From positions 7,884,131-7,948,130 of the forward strand of contig OZ059894.1 of NCBI GenBank assembly GCA_964057225.1: 64,000 nt of DNA. The letters are read 5' to 3'. The first letter of the stretch is position 1; the number at the start of each line of letters is the position of its first letter. Shown here piece by piece: positions 26,625-38,677 of this stretch. The translations under genes and the position numbers were made by a program. This DNA comes from Auanema rhodensis (taxonomy: Eukaryota > Nematoda > Chromadorea > Rhabditida > Rhabditidae). Under the pieces are notes generated by a model, which saw only the letters and a list, made by a program, of their open reading frames with translations, was not told where the DNA came from and did not search any database.

Positions 26625-29600
26625 TAGAATGATCGACAAGGTGACAATTTTGAAGAAAAAATTGAATATTGAAACTGTGAAAGATGAACACAAAAGTATT
26701 GAACACCGCTAAAGATAATGATTGTTAAGTTGATGATGATGATGCTCCATCCGTTTTTTTTCTTTTTTTTTCTCATAAAAGGATTTGAAACGTTAATTAA
26801 TTAGCTATCTCATCAATCATCAATACACGATAGACTATGGTTAAAGCAAAGTCTTAAAGACGAAGAAACATGACATAGAGAGAGAGAAAAAATAAATGAA
26901 CATTGTGAATATAAAGAGATCAATCAGGCGACGACAAGAGAAATTGACGAGAATTGGTCATATCTGGCAGTAGATCGGATAAGCAGAACTAAACATTGTC
27001 CTGTAGAGGAAGAAGAGGGATGCGAGATCAATTGCAGGTTTCAACTATATGAAAAGATACCTAGAGAGTATATACATATCAGAGAGGGATAGAGAGGAAT
27101 GACAAAGTAATTTCAAGTGAAACTATGTAAAAGGTTAATATGAATAGATAGCATTGAAGTTATAAATCTATAAATGAGTATGAGCTCAAAAGAATATAAA
27201 TTCGAATCTTCATGTAAATCAAATAGTTGAACGCTATTTGAGATCAAAAACTCTATGACTTTAGTTTTCAACGAAAAAAATTAACAAAAACGACATGAAG
27301 AAGGACGTGTTTTCAAAGTTGGAACTAATCAGATTTTTTTTAAGAAAAGAAAGAAATGGTGATGTGAATTGACAGATTTAGAATGAGACTGTGAATAAGG
27401 ACAGTTGATCCTATATATCAGATAACTAGACTGTCTGATTTTCTTGATTTGTTAATAGTTTTAGAGAATCAATAAGGTGATAGTTTAAAAAAATATGGCA
27501 TAGTGCCAGTAAAGGGCATAAAGAAGAGAAGATCGTGAAACTTGCACAGCATGATTGGATAATGTTTTCTGTCAAAAAAATATTATTTTTGTTCAAATAG
27601 ACATCAAAAATGGTAAAGAGATGTAGTTTTGAAATTGGAATTGGAATTGGAGACAATTAGAGAAATAGAGGATGAGTTCCGTGGACGGTAACGACGGACG
27701 TATTAAAGGGATTGCTGAGAGATATGGAAAATGGTGGGTGCGTGAGTTGTAAAAACGAACTTAGACGATTGGAATGGTCATTTAATGATCATGAAAAGAA
27801 GAATTAAAGGTTCAATAGCATCTTGGCATTGATGTTAATGATGATGAAGAGGATAGACGGACGGAAAAATAGAAATCAATGTCAGTGCTTCTTGCTGGTT
27901 TTCTGGACAGGGTTTGATAAAATGCAAAGAAGGATTAGATGACGAAGAGGTTGGTGAAAGGTGACCGGAGAGGTTGATCATGGTCATGATGAGGTTGATG
28001 ATGATGAGGAAAAATTTTAAATTAGATGAGGAGACTGTGCAAATGATGGAGTGGCCTGATGAGAGATGCTATGAAAATTACTGAGAAATTTAGAGAACAG
28101 AGCGATATCTAATACAGGACATCGAAAACAAGAGACTGAAAATAAAGAACAAGAGCATAAATGAATTAATAAAACTAGAGAGAGAATTATGAGAAACAAA
28201 GTTCGGAGAATAAGTGGGAGAGAAGGCGAAAGGTTAAAAGAGAAATGTAGAGAGACAAGGAACGCTGGTATAGAAGATAGAAAAGTAGAAGCATTATGCT
28301 GATGATAATATTCAAGGAGGAAACAGAAAGAGCAGAAGAAGAAAATAACGATGAGCAAGAAATAACTAATGAAATATAGAATAAAGAGAAAGGGAATAGA
28401 CGAGGAAATGTAGAAATAGAAGAGCTATAATGAAAAGAGAGAGAGGGAGAAAAAGAGAAAGTGAGAGAAGGAGAGAGAGAGAGATAAAGAAATGGAGCAC
28501 CGAACGTCTACAATAGCCAACGACAAACATCGAAGCTGCTTTGGTGACTGTCTTTCTTCTATGTCTCAATCTTTCCTTCTCTCTCTCTCTCTCTCTCTCT
28601 CTCGCTAGCGAAACTTTCTGCCCTGTAATTGCTGTTGCTGTTGGTCAAGTTCATCATCTGAAGCGTCAATCGACAATCATTCTCGTTTCGAAAAACATTT
28701 GTAAAGACAAGCTATCACTTCAACCATGAGTTTAAATACATCTTCATAATAAACACAAAGTTTTCTGAATTATCTCAATTTCCCTCACAACAATTTGTAG
28801 AGAAAGCAAGACAGGAAATTAGAGAAATTCGATGTTAATTTCGGAATAAACTGTCTGAAATACGGAGCTGTCAACTCCTGAAAAGAAGTATGGTAAAAGC
28901 TTCAAAGAAAAGATTTAGAAATCAACATTGGGATATCTGCATGCTGTTTCTGGGCAAGCAAAGCCACATGACTGAATGAAGCGGAAAGAAGGCGATCAGT
29001 ATAGTAAGTCTGTATATGCGTGAAAATAAATAAATTCAATAGAAGATCACTTAATTTAATATGGAAAAGGCTGAAATCTTCTAAAAAATTAAAAAAAAAG
29101 GTTATTTGAAGGAATTTATTACTTATACTATATAATTATAACTGATTAGATTAAGTAATAGGAAAAAAATAAGGTTATAATGAACTTTAAGAGTAAAATC
29201 ATAGCCATGTTATAGATCAGACGTTGAAAATACATAATTGAAGAAGAATTTAAAAGTTGTTTTTAAGAAAATAAATTGAAATAAAAAGTAAATTAATTTT
29301 AAAAATAGTTAAATAATATTGAAAGTATAGAGATAGAAATATATAATTATATAGACACACGTATAAACTAAAGTCAAATGAAAAGTATAAAATAATAAAA
29401 TATATATTATAAATATATATTTACCATATATAGTAAAATATAAAAATAAAATCGATATATGAACTATATTAGTGTTTAATGACATCAAGTGATTAGCTAG
29501 ACACAAAAGTAATAAGTTGATATAGAATATGGATTGTATTAGCTATATGTATAGCTAGTTCATCACATGAAATTACAGACATTCAATATATAATACGAAA

Positions 29601-30205
29601 AAAAGGGAAAATAATTGATTCATATCTAGTTATACGGATGATTAAGCTAATGAATATGGAAGAGAACTATGTCAGAAATCAACATTTCAAACTTTTTTTT
29701 TTGGAAAAAGGCTTCGTCTCCTTTCTTATCAAATCTTGGCCGAGATCAGCCATAATTTTACAGATCACGTTTCAGAATATTATATGAACGATATAATCAG
29801 TATTATAACTAGTGTAAGCGAGGACGATTATGACGATAGGCAGGCTAGGCAACAAGGATGTTGAAAGCCTGTCCAGCTGAATCTTCATCGTTGTCAGCTT
29901 TTACCTTGGTCATCACTGCTTGTAGCCTCTGCATCAATATTCATTCGCTTTCCTTCTATACAACTATCTGAATATGATGATAATTGATTTCGTCATTCTT
30001 CTCTCTTATGGTAGCTCATTGTCTACTTTCTCAAAAGACTCATTCTCTTCACTCTCTACCATCAGTCTTTTCCTCCAAATGCATCATTTGCTGTCTGTGA
30101 ACACAGATATCAAGTGGTCCGTTTTGTGAATTGGCCACAGAGAGGTTCTTTAGGTAATTCTCAAACAACTTTTCAAGTACAAAATTCTGCACAAGAGATA
30201 TCATG
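6769..30205 (-). CDS. Large spectrin-repeat protein, nesprin/UNC-83-like candidate (partial, gapped model)
   Basis: Ten minus-strand exons were placed: 30205-30060, 20132-19987, 19949-19836, 18864-18772, 14817-14690, 13319-13232, 13181-13092, 13028-12892, 7198-7134 and 6916-6769. Phases match from exon 1 to 4 and from exon 5 to 10, but exon 4 ends in phase 0 while exon 5 needs phase 1. The N-terminal part has an acidic stretch (motif LESDNLPLLEDEFFKL) and is not a domain I recognise. Exons 5-10 are helical with spectrin-repeat character: RNWLHSVENRL, LLADQQVLQLEIQTEG, then a serine/aspartate linker (SVDSGLSEQ) and RKKWHTIYLNSLSLQ. This repeat-linker-repeat style recalls nesprin and UNC-83/Klarsicht proteins, which tether nuclei to the cytoskeleton. 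No KASH or transmembrane end was found, so the family is inferred. Dystrophin-type proteins are an alternative. Start at 30204 is tentative. Confidence 0.55.
12254..12294. repeat. GA-rich simple repeat
   Basis: An imperfect (GA)n tract with AAAGA interruptions lies in the 5.7 kb intron of the spectrin-repeat gene. It is one of many GA tracts whose purine strand is the plus strand. Confidence 0.85.
12892..13319 (-). other. Cluster of three spectrin-repeat exons
   Basis: Exons 13319-13232, 13181-13092 and 13028-12892 are separated by introns of 50 and 63 bases and splice in frame with each other (phases 1 then 1). They encode helices with a conserved Trp start of repeat (NWLHSVENRL) followed by KEHEVILRQRK. 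The last exon ends in phase 0 and joins to 7198-7134 across a 5.7 kb intron. This is the best supported part of the large gene, because frame, splice sites and repeat pattern agree. The second exon uses an unusual ctaag acceptor. Confidence 0.7.
19369..19396. repeat. (AT)n microsatellite
   Basis: An uninterrupted alternating AT tract of about 28 bases lies in the intron between the exons at 19836 and 18864. Confidence 0.9.
24745..24782. repeat. GA-rich simple repeat
   Basis: A (GA)n tract interrupted by GACA units lies inside the 9.9 kb intron of the spectrin-repeat gene. Confidence 0.85.
26175..26225. repeat. (AAT)n/(ATT)n palindrome followed by (ATTT)n
   Basis: Runs of AAT units turn directly into runs of ATT units, forming a near-perfect inverted repeat with no loop, and continue into ATTT repeats. 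On either strand this could fold as a long AT hairpin. It lies in the large intron of the spectrin-repeat gene. Confidence 0.9.
26560..26621. repeat. (GA)n microsatellite, longest in the window
   Basis: About 60 bases of alternating AG, broken once by GGG near 26577, lie in the 9.9 kb intron. Translation of either strand through the tract gives only repeats such as poly(Ser-Leu), which explains several spurious long open frames here. Confidence 0.95.
28578..28604. repeat. (CT)n microsatellite
   Basis: A 26-base alternating CT tract on the plus strand. Its orientation is opposite to almost all other GA/CT tracts in the window, where GA is on the plus strand. Confidence 0.95.
30060..30205 (-). 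other. Candidate first exon of the spectrin-repeat gene
   Basis: A 146-base open segment follows a pyrimidine-rich acceptor (ttctcgtccag), has an ATG one base after it, and ends at a donor reading GATG/gtagag. It leaves one base, which joins in frame to the exon at 20132 to give Asp-Gly-Ser-Ser. The encoded residues look helical (NFVLEKLFENYLKNL). The phase match over a 9.9 kb intron is the main support. The caution is that the plus strand is also open from about 30013 to 30245 and ends in a perfect-looking donor, CAG/gtaaag, so strand is not certain. Confidence 0.4.
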
Positions 30206-33200
30206 CTGGACGAGAAACACTTATTGTTCAAACGTTTTTCGTCGCAGGTAAAGTCAAAAAATGTTTGACAAGTGCAAAAAAAGAATAAAACAAGTGGGGT
30301 TAATGCATAAAAAGTTTTTAAACATGTACAACTCGAAAGAATTACAGTGAATTGGCCAAAATAAAGTTTTCAATTTGATGAAATAAAGAAAAAAACTTAG
30401 AATAATTGAGAAATAATTATGTATAACATATAGAAAACAAATAATATAATAAGAATATAAGAGGTGAAATGACAGCAAAAAACGAGAAACTTTTCTTAAA
30501 GATGGACAACAGAAATGTGATATATGATCAACACTTCAGTTAAAGAGCTAGAAACTTTTAAAACAAATAAATGAGCATTGGCACCTCGATAACCTCTTAT
30601 GGAGAATAGAGAAGAACCTAATGAGAAAAAGAAATGTAAATAGAAGAAAAAACATTCAAATAGTACAGATCATTCAATAGGTCATATGAATAAGTTTCAC
30701 ACATTTTGAACGAATACATCAAATTCTGATTGAGAAATATATAGGTAACTATTTGATGTTTAACCATATAAAAGAAGAAGTGAGAGAAAGTATGCATAAA
30801 GCTTGTATATGCTTATACGGGTACATAACGAAATAGTATATACTATATGTATATCGTTATGTATAGAAGATATTAAAATTAAAGATGATTTGTAAACTAT
30901 TTCACCTTCCTTCTTCATCTTTTCACGTTACTTGTAATAAGTTTAGACAATCTTACATCAGCGTCTTCACATCAGACAATACTACAACAAAGAAATAACA
31001 AAATCATTACAAAGAGAGCGGGAGTTTTGAATTTTTTTATCTATTAACATGGAATTAGAAAATTGATAAGAACATCATAATACGACGTTTGAAATAAAAT
31101 ATTTATAAATACCATTTGATAGGTTGTGATCGAAACTTTCAAAAAAAAAAAAAGAATCATAGTTCAACAATCATTAGAAATTATAAAGAAAGCTTTAACT
31201 ATAAAATAGACGCAAGCCTACTTTTTATTTGGAAATAAAAAGGTTTTTGTTCATAAAATATTCATTCAAATAAACCAATATTAATAAATAATTTTTGAAC
31301 AAACTAATAGCTTTAATAATGTTATATAATTCAAATAAAGTTCGGAACTCTTTCACGTATGACACGTGAAAGTTATTTGAATGTGCTGGCTCATAAATAG
31401 CGGTTGTATATTAGATTAGATTAATATAGAATATTTTTAAAATTATTTTTTTTCAATATATCACCTAAGAAAGATCGAAATAAACTTAGAAATTTGAATT
31501 TCGTTGGAAATAATATAATAATTGAAAAAAGGTGTGCGTGGTAGTGATAGGGGGTGGAGGGTCGGGGTGAGAGAAGCAAGTCTCAATCCCATATCATCAT
31601 CCGCTGTGAACAAGAGAACGATAAAGACTATGGCTCGTGAAGTGTGTAGATGGAACAGCTGTGGTCGAACAAGCCTGAGGCTAGTTAGGCCTGTTCAATA
31701 TGCTCTGAGAAAGAGGAAGATTAGATGAAATATTCAGAACACCTTAGCAGAGAGCACTTTAGAAGTATGAACCCCCAGATGAAATATACAGATATGAATA
31801 AGAGAGTAGCAGAGTGAGAAGAAGAAGAATTGAGATTGAACGAATAAATGTTAGAAGGGAAGGCTCAAATAGATTAGATATATGAAGAAAATCTGTCAAA
31901 CGTGGAGAATCATGATATGAAAGATGATGAGTTTCAGCAGCTATCATACTATGACATCATCATTCGTATAATAAAAATGAGTTGATGATATTCTGAATGT
32001 TAAAGATATTTAAAATAAGAAGAAATTGAATAAGATTCACTATATAGTTTATAAAATGAAATATTATTTTCTTAATCAATTCAAAGGAAAAAGGAAACAT
32101 GAAATGAAAAGAAACATATTAAAGAGAAAAAAACTAATTATAATTCAATATCATATTATCAATGAATATACATATTGTTATGATATTTTATGCGTGTAAA
32201 ACAAGTTCTATGTACGTTTTCCGTTGTCTGTCCTCGTTTTTTTCGTCTGGTTCTTCAGGTATAATAAGAAAATAAATCAACAATGATGACAGGATGTATG
32301 GTAAAGTGTAGCATTGACAACACTAAACTATATGTATATTCATAAATATTTTTGATGAAATGAAAAGACGATAGCACATACGGCTTTAGCATGATGAAAA
32401 GATGAAAAAAATGAAAAAAAAATAGAAAAGTCAAAGGTTTATAGAGAATTGAAAAGAAATATGAATAGAATAAATCTATAGATTATAGTTTTCCAATCAT
32501 ATAAGAAGTAAAATCTTGATGTTTACATACAAAACATAAAAAAGAAATGTCAGAAATTGAAAATAAGTTTGAATTATGGTATGTACAAAGGTCATCGATA
32601 TTAGATTACTATTTTCAAAACTGAGATGAGAGAAAGACATATAGAGGGAAATGAGAAAGAGATAGAGATAGAGAGAGATGAAGAGAAGAAAAGTAAGATC
32701 TGATGGTATAAACCGTTAGTTCAGATTTCAAGAGGATGGCGGACTCAGAATTGAACAGTGGATTATGTAAATTGAAGGAATATATGGATCTGTTCTGAAT
32801 GAAATTCCATGAAAACCTGGATCAACCAGATTCAGATGACCAATCACACTTCACATAAAAAGTTCTTTGTCAATCATGCATTTTGCATGACAGCATGTTG
32901 CACTTCGTGTTCCAACACATCTACAAAACAGCTTGAAGCTGATATAAATTTATTCCGAACCTTATGAGAAATATTTTGAATAAACCATTGTTAGCACTAT
33001 AGCATTAAAAACTTGAAAATGAAAATGTTTGGCAAATGGTATTGACTTTTCAATTCACACATAGCCTAGGTCTTGCTAGATTATTGGAGTGAAATAACAC
33101 GAAAACGACTTTTAAATTGCAACTATCTCTTCAAATATCAAATGACAATAGATACTTAGTCTGAAAAGTCTTTTTTTTTCAATTTTTTTTATATTTTTAA

Positions 33201-34516
33201 GGTATCTTTGTCATATATTTTCTATTGTTGTTATCTCTCTATTTCATGAATTCAACGTTCAATGCCAAAAAAAGATTAAATACAAAAGCGGTTTTGTCAA
33301 ATATCATTCAATGTTTCACTTAGTAGCATAAGAAGATTTGCTTTAACAAAACTATGTAATGCAGGTTATATCTTAAAGAAGAAAAACCGTGGACTAACTG
33401 ATCCTTGCTCTATAGGTTTTTGTCTTTTAGTGGAAACATTTGTTATATCATATAATGTAAAGCAAAACCAAAGAGTTCACTCTCCTTTGTATAAATTTCA
33501 TTTTTTTTTCTCTGCGAGAATATCATCGAAGAATAAAATATCGTTTTTGAAATAAAACTTATATTTCTGGTAGAAAAAGAGAATTATATCATAGTTATAA
33601 ATATAAAAAAAGGAAAATATTAGTCTACGAGGTTTTAGATAGTTAACTTGATAATTGAAACACGTTAACATATGTAGATATATGTATATAAATGAACGGA
33701 TGTAGTGGAAACAAATAGATGAAACCCGCTAATATTAAGAGATGACTAAAACCGTTACACCTAAATAGAGGAGGAATGAGTGCTTAAATTAACTTTAAAT
33801 TAGACAGAAAATGACAAGAATAGATGAATAATAACATAAGTTAGCCTTTGAATGAGGTAGATAAGACAAACATCATTGAAAATTATACATAATGACCAGT
33901 AAGACATCATAAATACCGAAAATAGATGAATACTAGGTTATCAGATGAAGTAATAGTTAGTTGGGTAGCATATTATGGTCAATGAGCATCAGCTGTCAGA
34001 ACATATTAGAACCTGGGAGGATATTGGGAGTGGTGTCACTGACTATCCCGTCCTCATGATGTTATCTCCAAGAGACAAGTAATAATAAGAAAACTGTGAG
34101 AATACAACTCTTAAGAGAGTTTCATATCACCTTTGATGGAATGCGTCCGGAAGAAATCAAAACGTTCATATTGTAGTAGATGAAAGAACAGACCAGTACG
34201 TGGAGAGATGAGGAGAGTAGGTAAATGAGGTGACGATATAAGAGAATCAGGCAGCCATAAGGGAAGGATAATGATGTTGACATCGCTTCTACATAGTGAC
34301 AGCATCAACATTCGGGCTGATTTTGATTATGGTCACATCAAGTTACCATTAGGTGGGAGATAAAAAGAGCATCAGTTGATCATGACACATTATATCAACA
34401 GGTGAGATTTGTCTACAGTGTGGCAAACACAATGAAATACCGGGATAGTGTGGCACAAGTATGAGATTAAACATAGTAGACGTCATATAGTACAACAGAT
34501 AATTAGACGAGAGAAA
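30206..34516. other. Interval between spectrin-repeat gene and acyltransferase 1
   Basis: No coding exon is supported. Most of the interval is AT-rich, with purine-rich plus-strand patches at 31750-31900 and 32620-32700. A more GC-rich stretch at about 31530-31720 carries CACCC-like boxes on the minus strand (short runs such as caccccgaccc). It lies about 1.4 kb upstream of the candidate first exon of the spectrin-repeat gene, so it could be promoter sequence, but that is conjecture. Acyltransferase 1 ends at 34517, and no clear polyadenylation signal was seen close to its stop. Confidence 0.45.
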
Positions 34517-37335
34517 TTATTCGGAATCGGAAGCAGCCGGTGGTAACATACGACCATTCATTGGAGCCAGTGGAACAGGATCAGTCGAGGCCACCTTATA
34601 TTCGTTAAACTTTTGAATTGTCAACCATTCAATTCCACCATAGAAATATTGGATTAAGCCATACATAATACAGGTAAATATGCCAAAGTAAAACATAAAT
34701 TGAACCTAAACCTTTGAGTTTTTCTATGGAAAATCAGAAAATTCATAGTGTAACCTGTAAGAAAGCTGAAAGCCAAAACATAGTGGTGAACAGCCAGAAG
34801 GCAATGATGATGATTTGACCATAAACACCTTCCTTGGAATCCTAAAAACAATCACAATAAGAAATGACGTTTGTTACATCATGAAGAGTTACTTGATATA
34901 TCTTGTTGCCACAGTTAAATTGGCGTTCAACGCCGGATTTTGAGTAAAATTCATCCAACTTTACTTCTTTATCTTTCCATAACTTGACAAGCCAATGAGC
35001 TAGAGCTTCATCGGTTTTTGGTAAAGCGTTGATGTCATACTTGATAACCTTCAAAGGAATGAATTTTTCTTTCAAACGTCAGATTACCATCTAACCTGAT
35101 AATGGACATCTCGCGAACAGACTCCATATGCGACGATATCTACATCTCTCTGTACAATACAATCTCCGAATCCAATGGTAACATCGTATAAATATTTTAT
35201 GTTGTTATCTGAAAAAGCAAAAAATCAATTTGAAAATAATTTTTTTTCATAATGTCTTTCATCCGTAACAGGTAATCTACTTTTCTTAACCTTGGTGCTG
35301 GCTCATATAAACATTACACACCTCTGGAAAGGTATCTGATACACAAAAAGACTTTTGTTTTCGATATTCGTCTAGTAGCCACCTTCTAGTTACAATGACA
35401 CGCGTGTAACTTGATATAACTTGTTTGAAGGTACCGCTTTATGTCTCATATTCTCTAATAGGATTGCCAAAGATTAGCTAGAAGAAGAAGTTCACTGAGT
35501 AGTGATAGGGAAAGTTGAAGAAAAATAAAAAGAAGATGAACGAGAAGCAGCAGGAAACAGCACAAAGTAAACAAATCGCAGACAGATAACCACTTCGCAA
35601 AACCTCCGCTATTGTCTCTTAAAGTAATACTATTTGACTTATAAGTAATAATACTTCCTAATTCTTATTTGTTCAACCAATGATAATAGATATCGAAACC
35701 TAGGATCAAATCCAAGAAATGCAACCGGTCATCCAAATAATTTCAACCAAAATGAAATATCGTAGATAACTTTAAGGTTTCATTTGAACTTTGACATAAT
35801 TTGAATCATAGAGATTATCATTTTTCAAGCACAATTACGCAATATGTTATCATTACATCACTTGTAATATAGGATACAATCAATTTGAGTGATATGAGAC
35901 AAGTGATGGACGTTGAATAGGAATTGTGTAATCATTGACTTTGATTATCTGATATATGACATGGAAAGAAGAAATCATGTTACTTTACTTTACTTCTCTC
36001 TCGATTGACATGTAAAACCTATATTATATATAGCCTGACGTACTAAACATTGTTTTACAAAGTTTTTAAACGATCATATCACATATCGCAAGTGCTCTCT
36101 CCCTCCCATAACAGCAAGTTCATCTCATCCAATGGGATACCTCCCGTTCTCGTTACCTACACATGAATAGCATATCCTCCCTCACCTATGTTGTACAACC
36201 TAAACAACAACAACTGCTTAGAAAAATTAGACAATGTCCATTACTATAGTGCGTACGCAGCAAGTAAAATGAAGAAGAAAAAGTAGTAGAGAAGTGTAAT
36301 TTGGGAAAAATAGAAAAATCTTTAGATCATCCATCATGTAATATACTGCTAAGATGATCAAAGAATTAAGTGAATGAACTATTGAATATTATAATAATCA
36401 TGTGATTTGATATGTCTGACCTTTTCTCATTTTTTGTACAATATGTACGAATCCTGTGGTGCGGGGATGAAGCACATAATTGTAGTGAGGCAATCCTTTC
36501 TTTTCAGCATAAACACGACTACGTTCTGTGGCTTTGGGACATTTATCTGTACCTTCAGGGAATAACAATAGCTAAAAATAGAAAATAATATATATTGTGT
36601 AAAAAGCATCAAAACCTGATAATTGAAACCACAATTTGCATAATATTCCAACATGGTATCAAGACGAGCTTTATCAGATTCATATGATCTATCGAGGAAA
36701 ATGAATGAGTTAGCACCCATTGCCCAGCCTTAATACACACGACGATACATGCAATCAAGATAAAAGAAGAAAAACAACTCACCAGCTCCTGGAAGATATT
36801 TCAGAATTCCTTTCAAAGCAATTTTCTCTGATGTACATAGCCAAGGATTCATTTTATACAATGCTCTCCAGAAATAAAGCCAATCCAGCCTGAAAAACAT
36901 AGGAAAAGCTTATATTTGGATACATCTAAGCTAACCGAGTTCGATGATTCATAATAATCAGAGCAGGTTCATGATAATCGATCATATCTCCTCCAATCGA
37001 AATATTAGAGCCAAATATGTAGTTTAACAATGCCTGTACATTATTTTTATAGAAAGTATTATTAAATTTATAAATACCCCAGGCATTATACACCAAACTC
37101 CTACTAAACGATCCATGCATTTTCTCCATAAAGTTGGATTCCAGAATAATAGAGGAACCATTGGAGTTATGATGAAAATCGCTCCTATTTGAAAACATTA
37201 GTAATATTCTTAGCCAGTAAAGATACCAAAAAATGCAGATAGAAATAGGAAAGAGGCAAAAACCCATCCTCTGATCCTGATAAACCACGGTTGCCCTGGG
37301 CCAATCGTTGGTGGTTCTTTACATATCTGCGACAT
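34517..37335 (-). CDS. acl: Lysophospholipid acyltransferase 1 (LCLAT1/ACL-8/9/10 type)
   Basis: Ten exons encode 409 residues, a usual length for LCLAT1-type enzymes: 37335-37227, 37184-37078, 37033-36936, 36889-36783, 36728-36616, 36571-36421, 35208-35096, 35048-34893, 34841-34755 and 34705-34517. The family adds acyl chains to lysophospholipids at the endoplasmic reticulum; the C. elegans relatives ACL-8/9/10 act on phosphatidylinositol. Two hydrophobic segments lie before the acyltransferase block. The catalytic NHxxxxD motif is NHRTRLD at residues 101-107, with an intron inside it, and the acceptor-site motif FPEGT is at 182-186. HPRTTGF and two C-terminal membrane segments follow. Intron 6 is 1.2 kb while the others are mostly 43-87 bases. 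The ATG lies 16 bases after a tttcag acceptor. All splice phases agree. Confidence 0.92.
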
Positions 37336-37350
37336 TTGTTCAGGATCCTG

Positions 37351-37354
37351 CCTG
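37351..37354 (-). promoter_or_regulatory. Splice acceptor upstream of acyltransferase 1 start (candidate trans-splice site)
   Basis: The minus strand reads aatatttcag/G here, and the ATG follows 16 bases later with no coding sequence upstream in frame. In nematodes this arrangement suits spliced-leader trans-splicing. An upstream non-coding exon is the alternative. Confidence 0.5.
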
Positions 37355-38677
37355 AAATATTATTTCAAATGATTTTCATGAAACAATGATGAAATAAAAT
37401 CAATTTTGAAAAAAATTAAAGGGAATTGGGATGAACAATCATAGTTTAGCAAGTAATCAACAGTAAAATAAACACAAAGAAATACCAAGCGCTCAACTTA
37501 GCTCAAGTAAGCTGCGAGTTTTCAATGTATTCACCTGCCTACCACCAGGGCAAGGGACAGGACAGTGAAAACACAATAACACGATTTGAGGTACTATTTG
37601 AGAGTAAAATTATGAAAACACGTTTTACGGCAACGGATGATGAAAAAGTTTGACAATGTATGATGAAAAAGTTTGAAACATGTAGATTTCACTAGCAATG
37701 ACTGGTACTGAGCATATCGGGTCCCCTCCCCTTCTCTTTTCAAACTGTTCTTCTCGAGTACTATTCATCGATTTCATGACAACTAATGAAAAAACTATTT
37801 ATAGAAACTTATAAAAACTGAACGAGTTGGCTAAGGAGTTGAACCATACAAACGTGAAATAAAGAACTTCCTACCTGCCGCTCTCGAGATACTCCCAGCT
37901 TTTAGCAGAAAGCATTCAAAAGTACCACTGATACAAATTGACAATAGCAGAATAGGTACAGAACATACATTCGAGAAAGACACTTTGTCCTTGGATCGCA
38001 ACATTCTGATGAGAAGATTGATTCTCATTATTGATAAATTTTTCAAGAGTTGACAAATAGAAGTAACGATAAATGCAGAGATAAAATTACAGCTTTTGTT
38101 ACTTGTAATAGTACTTCAACTTGCGTGTGTTTTGAACGAAAACTTTGGCGAAATCGTTATTTTCTGAGAACAGTAGACAAATCTTGTGGTAGAATATTTT
38201 CCAAGGTTAGTCAATCCTATCACCCTATTAAGGGTTCAATAGTAAGACAAAAAAAAACGAAAATGGTCAAGTTCATAAAGCAATTTTTAAAAAATAATAA
38301 TACGATAAATAAAAAAAATATGATTCGGTTGAAAGCCAATATTTGAATGCCGATAACATAAACAGCAAATGGTATTCTTTTCCCAACAAAAACTGTACAC
38401 AGGACAAACCAAAAACTGGGCCAAATCTAAAGAAAACAACAATCAGAAGCAGAAAATGATTAGAATCGCTCACAACAGCCTTTCTTTATTATAATACATA
38501 TAAAACATCAAAAAATTTATGAATTTCTTCTATAATCTGTGATGAGAACTCTTCGAAAATAAATTAAAAAGCTCCAATTAAAAAGGAAACACTGTACAAT
38601 GCACAAACTGTGAAACGACATAACAACCTCATATTTTAAAAAAAGAATTGACTAGTATTTTAATGAGCCAAGAACGT
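37355..38677. other. Spacer between the two acyltransferase genes
   Basis: About 1.3 kb separates the end of acyltransferase 2 from the acceptor of acyltransferase 1. Open frames at 37831-38046 (minus) and 38050-38346 (plus) have no recognisable motif and no supporting neighbours. The gap is much longer than the roughly 100 bases usual between genes of a nematode operon, so separate promoters are more likely. Confidence 0.6.

Noticed and set aside
26393..26776. Overlapping minus-strand frames with a Ser-Leu repeat
   Set aside because: They are translations of the (GA)n microsatellite at 26560-26621.
30254..30478. Minus-strand open frame upstream of the candidate first exon
   Set aside because: Leu/Phe/Tyr-rich, AT-driven, and separated from the next exon by in-frame stops; no sign of a signal peptide followed by a folded domain.
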